Counted from the first letter of the stretch, positions 26,436-34,712 are shown. The stretch is DNA of 64,000 bases from RGIG995 sp045603745 (GCA_045603745.1 JAZUMQ010000049.1:62001-126000); one strand, 5' to 3'. A program made the numbers and translations. Notes: generated by a model from the sequence alone, not told the origin.

Positions 26436-27707
26436 TTATTTTCCGGCTTTCAGAGCGCGAGCACCGATGTCCTTGCGCCAAAAAGCGTTTTCAAACGTAA
26501 TCTGATTTACCGCATCGTAGGCGGAGTTCAGAGCAGATTGCAAATCTTCTCCGGTTCCGGTGACACCCAACACACGACCACCGGAAGTCAGAAGTTTTCC
26601 GTCAGTCAATTTTGCACCCGCAACGTAGACCCGGTCTGCCACGGAATCGGGCAGAGTGATTTCAAATCCGGTCTGATATTTTTGGGGATACCCCTTGGAA
26701 GCCATCACCACACAGGCACAAGCACCTTCCCGGAACTTTACCATATCGGGAGTCAACGTGCCATCGGTGGTAGCTTTCATGACGGTGAGAAGGTCGCTTT
26801 CCAACAGCGGCAAGACCACCTGAGTTTCCGGATCTCCGAAACGGCAGTTGTATTCGATCACTTTCGGTCCTTTGGGAGTAAGCATCAACCCAAAATAGAG
26901 ACAACCCTGGAAGGTGCGTCCTTCGGCGTTCATAGCGTCGATGGTGGGTTTAAAAATAGTATTCATGCAGATTTCTGCAATTTCTTCGGTGTAATAGGGG
27001 TTGGGAGCGACGGTACCCATACCGCCGGTATTTAACCCTTCATCGTTATCCAGTGCCCGCTTATGATCCATGGACGAGACCATGGGAACGACGGTCTTTC
27101 CGTCGGTGAAAGACAGGACGGACACTTCGGGACCGGTCAAAAATTCTTCGATAACCACACGGCTTCCGCTTTCTCCGAAAATTTTGTCTTCCATCATGGA
27201 ACGGACGGCGTCTTTGGCTTCGTCTCGGGTCATGGCAATGACAACCCCTTTGCCCAATGCCAAACCGTCGGCTTTGATGACGGTGGGAATGGGAGCGGTT
27301 TCCAAATATTCCAATGCTTCGTCCATTTCGGTAAACACTTCGTATTCCGCCGTGGGAATCTTATACTTTTTCATCAAGTCTTTGGAAAAGACTTTACTGC
27401 CTTCGATGATGGCGGCGTTTGCTTTGGGGCCAAAACAAGGGATTCCCACCGCGTTTAAGGCGTCAACACAACCGAGAACCAAAGGATCATCGGGAGCAAC
27501 AACGGCGTAATCAATTTGATGTTCGGTGGCAAATTTTACGATATTTTCAATATCTTTAGCCCCAATATCAACGCAGGTGGCGTCGGCGGCGATCCCACCG
27601 TTTCCGGGCAAAGCAAAAATCTCGGTTACGTCGGGATTTTCACGCAATTTTTTAATGATAGTATGTTCGCGCCCCCCGCTTCCGACAACTAATAATCTTT
27701 TATCCAT
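26436..27707 (-). CDS. purD: Phosphoribosylamine--glycine ligase
   Basis: ATP-grasp enzyme making GAR from phosphoribosylamine and glycine; 423 residues. It starts with LLVVGSGGREHTI and has EYNCRFGDPETQV near the ATP-grasp catalytic site. It is the first gene after the repeat/pseudogene element that interrupts the operon; its ribosome site (GAAAGG) lies at the edge of that element. The gene itself is intact. Confidence 0.96.
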   Translation of the reverse strand: MDKRLLVVGSGGREHTIIKKLRENPDVTEIFALPGNGGIAADATCVDIGAKDIENIVKFATEHQIDYAVVAPDDPLVLGCVDALNAVGIPCFGPKANAAIIEGSKVFSKDLMKKYKIPTAEYEVFTEMDEALEYLETAPIPTVIKADGLALGKGVVIAMTRDEAKDAVRSMMEDKIFGESGSRVVIEEFLTGPEVSVLSFTDGKTVVPMVSSMDHKRALDNDEGLNTGGMGTVAPNPYYTEEIAEICMNTIFKPTIDAMNAEGRTFQGCLYFGLMLTPKGPKVIEYNCRFGDPETQVVLPLLESDLLTVMKATTDGTLTPDMVKFREGACACVVMASKGYPQKYQTGFEITLPDSVADRVYVAGAKLTDGKLLTSGGRVLGVTGTGEDLQSALNSAYDAVNQITFENAFWRKDIGARALKAGK

Positions 27708-27736
27708 ATTACTATCTTACCTTTCTCCACAGAGTG

Positions 27737-27764
27737 GAAAGTGAAGAGTGAAGAGTGAAGAGTG
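27737..27764. repeat. Tandem GTGAAGA heptamer repeat
   Basis: Three perfect copies of GTGAAGA (27741-27761) plus partial copies on both sides. Related GAGTTAAGAGTGAAGA-like sequence lies at the other side of the adjacent pseudogene (28125-28147). The pair brackets the four-helix-bundle gene, suggesting one inserted unit. Confidence 0.75.
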
Positions 27765-27766
27765 TA

Positions 27767-28114
27767 TCATTTCGCAGATTTTGTCGTAGCAAACAAGATA
27801 CGACGAATGGATTCGCAATCGTCAAAAAGGGAGATGTACTCCTCTTTCGACAAATAATCTGCGATATGCAATAATTCCAATCAATATAAAGTTTCCGCAC
27901 ACTCCTTCAAAGAAATATAAATTTTCGCGGTAAAATCTTTTTTACTAGAACCGTAGCGCGCTTCCGCAATATTAGCACCGATACTTGTACCGCTACGAAG
28001 AATCTGTTTGGAAAGTACATATTCGTTATGCTCGGATCGCAAATGAAGGCAAAGATCTACAATGCGTTTTGCAAAAGCAAGAGCTTTCGTATAAGCAACG
28101 CTCTCGTTCGCCAT
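27767..28114 (-). pseudogene. Four-helix-bundle (IVS/S23-like) protein gene with in-frame TGA
   Basis: Read through one TGA (27881-27883), the frame runs 115 codons, the usual size of the four-helix-bundle family first described from 23S rRNA intervening sequences. Residues 1-77 include SKQILRSGTSIGANIAEA and the KIYISLKECAETLY end; after the stop the same frame continues with LELLHIADYLSKEEY and DDCESIRRIL. The stop replaces the Trp of the usual LYWIELL motif (TGG to TGA). It may make a 77-residue truncated product or be dead. It lies between the transformylase gene and purD, in the same direction, flanked by GTGAAGA-type repeats. Function unknown. Confidence 0.85.
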
Positions 28115-28148
28115 ATCTTCGCTCTCCTATCTTCACTCTTAACTCTTT

Positions 28149-29333
28149 TTAGTGGTGGAACAGTCGAAGTCCGGTAAATGCCATGGCGATGCCAAGTTCG
28201 TTACAACGGGCGATGACCACATCGTCACGGATCGAGCCGCCGGGTTCGGCGATGTAATCCGCACCGCTGGCGTAGGCACGCTGAATGTTGTCGTCGAAGG
28301 GGAAGAAAGCGTCGGAACCGAGAGCAACGCCGCGAATGGTAGCAAGATATGCTTTCATTTCCTCGGCGGTAAAAGGTTCGGGACGGACGGTGAAATATTT
28401 CTGCCAAATGCCTTCGGCGCAAACGTCTTCTTCGTTTTTGTTGATATAGCCGTCAATGACATTGTCGCGTTCAGGGCGGGACAATTCTTCTTTGAAGGGA
28501 AGGTTCAGAACCTTGTCTGCCTGGCGAAGATGCCAGGTGTCTGCTTTGCCCCCGGCAAGACGGGTGCAATGGATTCTCGATTGCTGCCCGGCACCAACAC
28601 CGATTGCCTGACCGTCAACGGCATAGCAAACGGAATTGGATTGAGTGTATTTCAGAGTAATCAAGGCGACGACCAGATCCCGTTTGGCGGATTCGGGGAG
28701 ATTTTTGTTTTCGGTCACGACGTTTTCCAGCATCTTTGCATCAATGCGGACGTCGTTTCTGCCCTGTTCAAAGGTGATGCCGTAAACTTGCTTATGTTCA
28801 ATAGCAGCGGGAACGTAATCGGGGTCGATTTTAACCACGTTATAGTTTCCTTTGCGCTTGGTTTTCAAAAGTTCCAGAGCTTCGTCGGTATATCCGGGAG
28901 CGATGACACCGTCGGAAACTTCCCGGAAGATCAATTGGGCCGTCATCAGATCGCAAACGTCGGACAGTGCAACCCAGTCTCCGTAGGAGCACATACGGTC
29001 GGTTCCCCGAGCTCGGGCATAGGCGCAAGCCAGAGGGTTTTCGTCCAAGCCTTCAATGTCGTCCACAAAGCAAGCCTTTTTGAGTTTTTCGGGCAGAGGC
29101 GTACCGACGGCGGCAGAGGTGGGAGAAACGTGCTTAAAAGATGCCGCCGCAGGAAGTCCCAGAGCCTCTTTCAATTCCTTAACCAACTGCCAAGAATTAA
29201 AGGCGTCCAAAAAGTTGATATAACCGGGGCGTCCGGAGAGAATTTCGATGGGAAGATCACTTCCGTCGTGCATAAAAATTTTTGCAGGTTTCTGATTGGG
29301 GTTACAACCGTATTTCAATTCATACTCTTTCAT
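28149..29333 (-). CDS. Stand-alone AICAR transformylase (PurH C-terminal-type domain)
   Basis: Transfers the formyl group of 10-formyl-THF to AICAR, giving FAICAR. Only the transformylase domain is present (394 residues, not the ~510 of bifunctional PurH). The catalytic Lys67-His68 pair lies in SFKHVSPTSAAVG; SDAFFPFDDNIQRA and the substrate-binding region QSNSVCYAV are conserved. The cyclohydrolase step is encoded by the separate gene 12 bp upstream. AAGGGAG precedes the ATG. This single-domain form occurs in some Clostridia. Confidence 0.92.
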   Translation of the reverse strand: MKEYELKYGCNPNQKPAKIFMHDGSDLPIEILSGRPGYINFLDAFNSWQLVKELKEALGLPAAASFKHVSPTSAAVGTPLPEKLKKACFVDDIEGLDENPLACAYARARGTDRMCSYGDWVALSDVCDLMTAQLIFREVSDGVIAPGYTDEALELLKTKRKGNYNVVKIDPDYVPAAIEHKQVYGITFEQGRNDVRIDAKMLENVVTENKNLPESAKRDLVVALITLKYTQSNSVCYAVDGQAIGVGAGQQSRIHCTRLAGGKADTWHLRQADKVLNLPFKEELSRPERDNVIDGYINKNEEDVCAEGIWQKYFTVRPEPFTAEEMKAYLATIRGVALGSDAFFPFDDNIQRAYASGADYIAEPGGSIRDDVVIARCNELGIAMAFTGLRLFHH

Positions 29334-29345
29334 TTTGCTTCTCCC

Positions 29346-30062
29346 TTATTTATTTTTATTGACGATTCGCGTTTCACTGTCTCCGGTTGCAAGGTCGATA
29401 TAACGGACGAACAGAGAAACCTTATTGTCTTCGTTGAGATTTGTCCAAATCAGGTCGGTCAAAGAATCAATATCCAGATCGGGTAATTCCAAGGTTTTGG
29501 GTTCTCCTTCGTAAGAAGGCAAAGGGTTGCCGTCGCCGTTATAGGTATGGATAAATTTGGCTCTGCCGTTGAGGGGATTGGTGTAGGCATAGGTAAAACG
29601 CTCACAGGAAGAATCGTCTCCCTCGGCGGATTTCAAAATGGACATGGCAAAGTTCATTTCACCCTGCTCGTGGTGAATGATTCCGGAGATGCGGGGAGTA
29701 AAGTTGGGAGCATCGTCCTCAAATTCTCGGGTGCGCAACGCCTGTTCAAAGGTCATTTGTTTATCCATCAGATCGTAAACGGTATCGGTCTGATCTCCGT
29801 TGGTGACGATGGTCTTGTTTCCGAGAACGCGGACGGGGTAATAAATAATAAGGTGAGGATCGGTCATTTTGGATTCGTCGAACGCTTTGGTGCGCATGGC
29901 ATCGCCCTCGGCGACAAAAATACGGTTGCGGCTATTTTCACTTCTGCCCATAATAAAGTAGGCAGTGACCGCTTTTTTTCCGTCGGCGGATTTGCCGATG
30001 ATGATTCCTCTGCCGTGGTATGCCAGGGAATTGAGTTCATTTGCAATGGTGGAAATATTCAT
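29346..30062 (-). CDS. Archaeal-type (PurO) IMP cyclohydrolase
   Basis: Closes FAICAR to IMP, the last step of purine synthesis. The 238-residue protein resembles the PurO family of archaea, an Ntn-like fold unrelated to the PurH N-terminal domain: NELNSLAYHGRGIIIG, AYFIMGRSENSRNR and SGIIHHEQGEMNFAMSIL are recognisable. The ATG at 30060-30062 follows GAGAGGAG. It is translated between purN and the transformylase, so the bifunctional PurH is replaced by two proteins. The function is supported jointly by the family and by the absence of any other cyclohydrolase in the operon. Confidence 0.9.
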   Translation of the reverse strand: MNISTIANELNSLAYHGRGIIIGKSADGKKAVTAYFIMGRSENSRNRIFVAEGDAMRTKAFDESKMTDPHLIIYYPVRVLGNKTIVTNGDQTDTVYDLMDKQMTFEQALRTREFEDDAPNFTPRISGIIHHEQGEMNFAMSILKSAEGDDSSCERFTYAYTNPLNGRAKFIHTYNGDGNPLPSYEGEPKTLELPDLDIDSLTDLIWTNLNEDNKVSLFVRYIDLATGDSETRIVNKNK

Positions 30063-30082
30063 ATTCAATCTCCTCTCGGACT

Positions 30083-30715
30083 TCAATCAATAATAACTTT
30101 GTCGTCAACAACGCGAATCTTTCCTTGACAGAACAGTTTGACCGCTTCGGGCAAAATCTTCCATTCTGCTTCTTCCATGATTCGTTGTTGCAGTGTTTCG
30201 GGGGTATCGTCGGGTTTGACTTCCACCGCTTTTTGCAGGATAATGGGACCTGCATCACATTCGGGGGTCACGATATGAACCGTAGCACCCGAAATTTTTA
30301 CGCCCTTTTCCAGAGCCGCCTCATGAACACGAAGTCCGTAATATCCTTTCCCGCAGAACGATGGAATCAGCGCAGGGTGAACGTTGATAATGCGATTGGG
30401 GAAGGCTTGATACACCTGTTCATCGATGATAGTCAGAAATCCTGCCAGAACCACAAGATCAATATTCTCTTCTTTCAAAGTATCCGCTAACGCCTTGGAA
30501 TAATCGGCAATGGATTCAAAAGCTTTCCGAGGAAGCACTTTGGAAGGGATTCCATGATCCTCGGCTCGTTGCAAGGCGTAAACGCCCGGTTTCGATGCCA
30601 AAACGAGGGAAATTGTTCCGCCGCCGAACATTCCGGTTTTTTCCGCGTCGATCAAGGCTTGAAGATTCGTTCCGCCTCCGGAAACCAAGACGGCGATCCG
30701 GGTGGTGTTCAGCAT
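30083..30715 (-). CDS. purN: Phosphoribosylglycinamide formyltransferase
   Basis: 10-formyl-THF-dependent GAR transformylase, 210 residues. IAVLVSGGGTNLQALIDA, the catalytic Asn/His region (RIINVHPALIPSFCGKGYYG) and the GATVHIVTPECDAGPII signature are present. It overlaps purM by 7 bp, indicating translational coupling. Confidence 0.96.
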   Translation of the reverse strand: MLNTTRIAVLVSGGGTNLQALIDAEKTGMFGGGTISLVLASKPGVYALQRAEDHGIPSKVLPRKAFESIADYSKALADTLKEENIDLVVLAGFLTIIDEQVYQAFPNRIINVHPALIPSFCGKGYYGLRVHEAALEKGVKISGATVHIVTPECDAGPIILQKAVEVKPDDTPETLQQRIMEEAEWKILPEAVKLFCQGKIRVVDDKVIID

Positions 30716-31758
30716 ATGGTCACCTTTTCGTCGGAAGCAATGATCTCCCCGATGACGTATGCGTCCTCCCCATGGGATTTGAGGATTTCAAGGGCAGTAT
30801 CCACTTGATCTTTGGGAACGACGATGCTCATGCCGACGCCCATGTTATAAGTATTGTACATATCCCGTTCGGGGATATTGCCGGTTTTCGCAATCAGATC
30901 GAAAATGGGGAGAACCTTAACGGCACTCTTGTTGATCTTCGCCCCCAGTCCGTCGGGAATGGAGCGGGGAATGTTTTCATAAAATCCGCCGCCGGTGATA
31001 TGGGAAATTCCTTTCACGTCTACCTTTTCCAGCAGGGCAAGAACCGACTTGACGTAGATTTTGGTGGGAACCAAAAGTGCCTCGGCGATGGTCTTTCCTC
31101 CCAGTTCGTCCTTAGAAACGTAAAGGTCGGGATTGTTGTTGTCAATATCAAAAACCTTACGACAAAGACTGAACCCGTTGGAGTGGATCCCGGTGGAAGC
31201 CAATGCAATCACAACATCGCCTGCCGCCATACGGGTATTGTCCAAAATCTTTTTCTTATCCACGATTCCTACTGCAAAACCGGCAAGGTCGTAATCTTCC
31301 ACTGGCATCATGCCGGGGTGTTCCGCCGTTTCGCCTCCAATCAAGGCAGCACCGGACTGAACGCAACCTTCCGCAACACCGCTGACGATGGCGGCGATCT
31401 TTTCGGGAATGTTTTTGCCGCAGGCAATATAGTCCAGGAAGAACAGAGGTTTTGCGCCGACACAAATAATATCGTTAACGCACATGGCAACGGCGTCGAT
31501 GCCGATGGTATCGTGTTTATCCATAAGGATTGCCAGTTTTACTTTCGTGCCGCAACCGTCGGTTCCGGAGACCAGAACCGGTTCTTCCATGCCGGCAACC
31601 GGCAGACCAAAACAACCGCCGAAGCCTCCGACATCATCGAGGCAGCCCTCGTTTTTCGTGCGAGCAACGTGTTTTTTCATCAGTTCTACCGCTTTGTATC
31701 CAGCAGTAATATCAACGCCGGCGGCAGCGTAACTGTCCGATTTGGATTGAGGATGCAT
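30709..31758 (-). CDS. purM: Phosphoribosylformylglycinamidine cyclo-ligase (AIR synthase)
   Basis: Converts FGAM to AIR with ATP, 349 residues. GVDITAGYKAVELMK, the GTKVKLA segment, CVNDIICVGAKPLFFLDY and GGETAEHPGM are typical PurM motifs. A good AAGGAG lies before the ATG; it is 36 bp after purF. Confidence 0.96.
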   Translation of the reverse strand: MHPQSKSDSYAAAGVDITAGYKAVELMKKHVARTKNEGCLDDVGGFGGCFGLPVAGMEEPVLVSGTDGCGTKVKLAILMDKHDTIGIDAVAMCVNDIICVGAKPLFFLDYIACGKNIPEKIAAIVSGVAEGCVQSGAALIGGETAEHPGMMPVEDYDLAGFAVGIVDKKKILDNTRMAAGDVVIALASTGIHSNGFSLCRKVFDIDNNNPDLYVSKDELGGKTIAEALLVPTKIYVKSVLALLEKVDVKGISHITGGGFYENIPRSIPDGLGAKINKSAVKVLPIFDLIAKTGNIPERDMYNTYNMGVGMSIVVPKDQVDTALEILKSHGEDAYVIGEIIASDEKVTIC

Positions 31759-31794
31759 AAGAGTATCTCCTTCCGTTTCTATGGTAATGATTTA

Positions 31795-33219
31795 TTATTC
31801 TTTTCCGTTCCAACAATAGGTACACAGATCCTCCGCGGGAAGACCAATGGATTCGATCAACCCTTCCAAGGATTGGAATTCCAGAGACGCAAAGTGGAAT
31901 TTATCGCAGATGGTTTGACGGAGTTTTTTGCCTCGCTCCGTGCGGCCGTCCCGATATTCGTCGATATACTTTTCTCCTTCTTCCCCTTCCAGTTCGTAGA
32001 TGGTACGTCGAGCGATCAGATCCATCTCTCCGTTGGATCGAGAGAAGTTCAAATATTTACAGGGATAAAGAATCGGGGGGCAGGCGGAACGCATATGAAC
32101 GGCCTTGGCTCCGTGAGAATAGAGAAAATCTACAGTACCCTTCAACTGAGTTCCCCGAACGATAGAGTCGTCTACAAAGAGCAGAGATTTATCCCGAATC
32201 AATTCGTGAACGGGGATTTGTTTCATGGTGGCGATCTTCAGTCGGTCACTTTGTCGGGTAGGGGTAAAAGAACGGGACCACGTAGGGGTATACTTGATGA
32301 ACGCACGGGCAAAGGGGATCCGGCTTTTATTGGCGTAACCGATGGCATGGGGAGTTCCGGAATCGGGAACACCGCCGACGTAGTCCACGCCTTCGGCATT
32401 GCCCACCCGTTGATCGTTGCGTGCCATGATCTCACCGTTGCGGTAGCGCATCATTTCCACGTTGACTCCTTCGTAGGTGGAGGCGGAAAAACCGAAATAA
32501 CTCCACAGGAAGGAACAAATTTTCTTTTTCGTTCCGGGTGCAGCCAGTTGAGTTACGCCGTCGCACGTGACCGAGACGATTTCCCCCGGTCCCAATTCCT
32601 TGCAACATTCATAACCCAGTTTTTCGCAGACGTAAGACTCTAAAGAAAGGCAATAACCGTCCTCGCTCTTTCCCACGTGAATGGGAAGTCTGCCCAATTT
32701 ATCCCGGGCGGCGAGAATAGAACCGTCATTGAGAAGAATCAGCAGATTGACCGTACCGTCAATCACTTCCTGAGCAAAACGGATCCCTTCCACAAAACTG
32801 TCTTTTTGATTGATTAAAGCCGCCACAAGTTCCGTATTGTTGACATGTCCGCCGGTCATGGCGTTGAAATGGCCGCCGCCCACGTTCAGATACCGATCGA
32901 TCAACGCATCGGCGTTATTGATAATGCCGGTAAAACAAACAGCGCCGATACCGAGCCTGGAACGAATGAGAAGCGGTTGCGGTTCGTAATCACTGATACA
33001 ACCGATGGCGGAACAGCCCTTCATCTCTTCAAAAACGTCCTCAAATTTGGTGCGGAAAGGGGAATTTTCAATGTTGTGAATTTCGCGTTGCAATCCGATG
33101 ACCGGGTCATAAGATGCCATACCGGCACGGCGAGTGCCTAAATGGGAGTGGTAGTCCGTGCCGAAAAAAACGTCGGCGACGGCATCGTGTTTGCACGCAG
33201 CGCCAAAATATCCACCCAT
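31795..33219 (-). CDS. purF: Amidophosphoribosyltransferase homologue lacking the glutaminase Cys
   Basis: First committed purine step, PRPP plus ammonia to phosphoribosylamine. The 474 residues contain an N-terminal Ntn-glutaminase-like domain and a PRTase domain with intact PRPP loop SLLFVDDSIVRGTQ (about 345-357) and the RSACPP segment. However, the N-terminus reads MGGYFGAACKH where active enzymes read MCGI/VFGI: position 2, the nucleophile, is Gly (codon GGT, one base from TGT). Cys9 is not in register. The ATG is well supported by TGGAGG. Similar MGG forms exist in some Bacteroidetes and Clostridia as far as I recall. It may use free ammonia or a partner glutaminase. Confidence 0.9.
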   Translation of the reverse strand: MGGYFGAACKHDAVADVFFGTDYHSHLGTRRAGMASYDPVIGLQREIHNIENSPFRTKFEDVFEEMKGCSAIGCISDYEPQPLLIRSRLGIGAVCFTGIINNADALIDRYLNVGGGHFNAMTGGHVNNTELVAALINQKDSFVEGIRFAQEVIDGTVNLLILLNDGSILAARDKLGRLPIHVGKSEDGYCLSLESYVCEKLGYECCKELGPGEIVSVTCDGVTQLAAPGTKKKICSFLWSYFGFSASTYEGVNVEMMRYRNGEIMARNDQRVGNAEGVDYVGGVPDSGTPHAIGYANKSRIPFARAFIKYTPTWSRSFTPTRQSDRLKIATMKQIPVHELIRDKSLLFVDDSIVRGTQLKGTVDFLYSHGAKAVHMRSACPPILYPCKYLNFSRSNGEMDLIARRTIYELEGEEGEKYIDEYRDGRTERGKKLRQTICDKFHFASLEFQSLEGLIESIGLPAEDLCTYCWNGKE

Positions 33220-33251
33220 ATTTGGTAAGATCCTCCATAGGAAATTTTAAG

Positions 33252-33284
33252 TCGGACCGCACATACAGGGGGTGTGCGGTCCGA
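33252..33284 (-). other. Perfect 12-bp hairpin between purC and purF
   Basis: TCGGACCGCACA (33252-33263) pairs fully with TGTGCGGTCCGA (33273-33284) around a 9-base loop. There is no T-tract after it in the direction of transcription, so it is unlikely to be a simple terminator; an mRNA processing or stabilising element is more plausible. Confidence 0.7.
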
Positions 33285-33295
33285 AAAAAGATAAA

Positions 33296-33985
33296 TCAAG
33301 CAAAGAACAATTTGTTCAAGGTCAGAGGATCGACGTATTCGCCGTCCTTATAAACACGCATATTGCCCGACGCAATTTCGTCGATGAGCATCACTTCACC
33401 GTTTTCGTCGTATCCGAATTCAAACTTAATATCGTACATATCCAGACCTTTTTCTTTCAGGTCGTCGGCAACGATTTTGGTGATGGCTTGGGTCATGGCT
33501 TTCAGAGAATCGTACTGTTCCGCAGTCATCACACCCAGATCCACAAGGCCGTCTTTTGTTACCAGAGGATCGCCCTTGGCATCGTTTTTAAAGGTGGTTT
33601 CCACGTAAGCGGGAAGATCGGCACCTTCTTCAATATAATCGGAATAACGGCGGTAGAAAGAACCGACGGCTTTGTAGCGGCAAATCACTTCCAACCCTTT
33701 TCCAAAAGCTTTGGCGGGAAGAACTTCCATGGTGGTATCCTTCAAATTTGCGCTGACGTAATGGGTCTTAATGCCGGCGGCATTGATTTTTTCAAAAAAG
33801 TAGATGGACATGCGCAGATTGACGTCGCCCACCCCTTCGATGGTGAGACCCACGGTATTTTCGCCGGGATCGAAAACACCGTCCTTGCCGGTGCAATCAT
33901 CTTTGAATTTGAGCAGGTAATTTCCGTTGTCGAGAGCGTAAACGTTCTTGGTTTTGCCGGTGTAGACGAGTTTGAGATTTTCCAT
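33296..33985 (-). CDS. purC: SAICAR synthase
   Basis: Phosphoribosylaminoimidazole-succinocarboxamide synthase, 229 residues. YTGKTKNVYAL at the N-terminus, the VICRYKAVGSFYRRY substrate loop and DIKFEFGYDENGEVMLIDEI are family signatures. It is slightly short but complete. It lies between purE (48 bp upstream) and the purC-purF hairpin. Confidence 0.96.
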   Translation of the reverse strand: MENLKLVYTGKTKNVYALDNGNYLLKFKDDCTGKDGVFDPGENTVGLTIEGVGDVNLRMSIYFFEKINAAGIKTHYVSANLKDTTMEVLPAKAFGKGLEVICRYKAVGSFYRRYSDYIEEGADLPAYVETTFKNDAKGDPLVTKDGLVDLGVMTAEQYDSLKAMTQAITKIVADDLKEKGLDMYDIKFEFGYDENGEVMLIDEIASGNMRVYKDGEYVDPLTLNKLFFA

Positions 33986-34033
33986 GGTTTGTACCTCTTT
34001 CGTAAAAGAATTATAACAGGGTTAAATAAAAAC

Positions 34034-34528
34034 TCAGTGATTGAATTCCGCTTCCACGGCGGCATTCTTGCCACGGACGGCATCTGCGTCGGCGAGGCGC
34101 TTGGCATCTAATTTCGCCGCAAGTTCAGTATCGGATACCGCCAAAATCTGAAGGGCGAGCAGGGCAGCATTTCCTCCGCCGTTGACGGCGACGGTCGCCA
34201 CGGGGATTCCCGTAGGCATCTGAACGGTGGAAAGAAGAGCGTCCATACCGCTTAACGGTCCGGACTCTGCGGGGATTCCGATGACCGGAAGGGTGGTATT
34301 TGCCGCCAAAGCCCCGGCAAGATGGGCAGCCATACCGGCGACGGCAATAATGGCACCAAATCCGTTGGCGCGGGCATTGAGCGCAAAATCCCGGGCCTCC
34401 ACCGGAGTGCGGTGGGCAGAATACACGTGGACTTCATAGGGAGCCTCAAAGGAATCCAAAATTGCGGTGGCTTTCCGAATCACAGGAAGATCGCTGTCAC
34501 TCCCCATGACGATACCGATTTTTTTCAT
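34034..34528 (-). CDS. purE: N5-carboxyaminoimidazole ribonucleotide mutase
   Basis: First gene of the operon, 164 residues. IGIVMGSDSDLPVI and VYSAHRTPVEA are the defining motifs, and AGMAAHLAGALAA follows. No purK is present in the window; either it is elsewhere, or this is a class II AIR carboxylase, which I cannot decide by eye. The ATG at 34526-34528 follows GAAGGAG, directly after the riboswitch terminator. Confidence 0.95.
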   Translation of the reverse strand: MKKIGIVMGSDSDLPVIRKATAILDSFEAPYEVHVYSAHRTPVEARDFALNARANGFGAIIAVAGMAAHLAGALAANTTLPVIGIPAESGPLSGMDALLSTVQMPTGIPVATVAVNGGGNAALLALQILAVSDTELAAKLDAKRLADADAVRGKNAAVEAEFNH

Positions 34529-34551
34529 AGGTTTTTCTCCTTCCAGTAAAT

Positions 34552-34585
34552 AAAAAAGGGCACGCTCCCCTTCGGAAGTGTGCCC
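34552..34585 (-). terminator. Riboswitch-controlled terminator before purE
   Basis: Minus-strand stem GGGCAC (34580-34585) / GTGCCC (34558-34563) around a hairpin, followed by six T (34552-34557). The 5' arm is the same GGGCA used by the ZTP aptamer pseudoknot, so ligand binding should prevent this terminator and switch the operon on. Confidence 0.9.
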
Positions 34586-34650
34586 AGACGGTCGGCAATA
34601 CAGGTTCTTTGCTTCATGTGGTAATCCACTTCCGTCAGTCGCAAAGAATC
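34581..34650 (-). promoter_or_regulatory. ZTP/ZMP (pfl) riboswitch
   Basis: On the minus strand P1 is TTCTTTGC (34641-34648) with GCAAAGAA (34605-34612). Inside it lie the conserved GACTGACGG and a small P2 (GTGG-ATTA-CCAC, 34618-34629). After a linker comes the hallmark CCGTCTGGGCA (34581-34591; consensus CCGCCUGGGCA). It lies between a consensus promoter and purE. ZTP/ZMP accumulate when 10-formyl-THF is limiting. Confidence 0.88.
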
Positions 34651-34683
34651 GAAGCGAACAACCCGGACGGGCCATCCGTATAT

Positions 34684-34712
34684 ATTATAACATAATACCA
34701 TAAAATTGTCAA
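34684..34712 (-). promoter_or_regulatory. Promoter of the purine operon
   Basis: Minus-strand TTGACA (34707-34712), 17-bp spacer, TATAAT (34684-34689): full consensus. With such a strong promoter, control probably rests on the riboswitch downstream. Confidence 0.92.

Noticed and set aside
27737..27764. CRISPR array
   Set aside because: Repeat units are 7 bp, contiguous and without spacers, and no cas genes are present.
27881..27883. TGA read as Trp (recoded genetic code)
   Set aside because: TGA ends other intact genes here (for example ftsK and ygiQ end in TGA) and Trp is written TGG elsewhere, so this is an ordinary nonsense change.
30595..32643. Long plus-strand frame opposite purM and purF
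   Set aside because: Shadow of well-conserved purM and purF; no ribosome site or recognisable domain.
33219..33240. Alternative PurF start that would restore an N-terminal Cys
   Set aside because: The upstream ATG is out of frame, and the chosen ATG has a proper ribosome site.
34581..34650. Guanine-type purine riboswitch before purE
   Set aside because: The conserved three-way junction of the guanine aptamer is absent; CCGTCTGGGCA and the P1/P2 arrangement fit the ZTP class instead.
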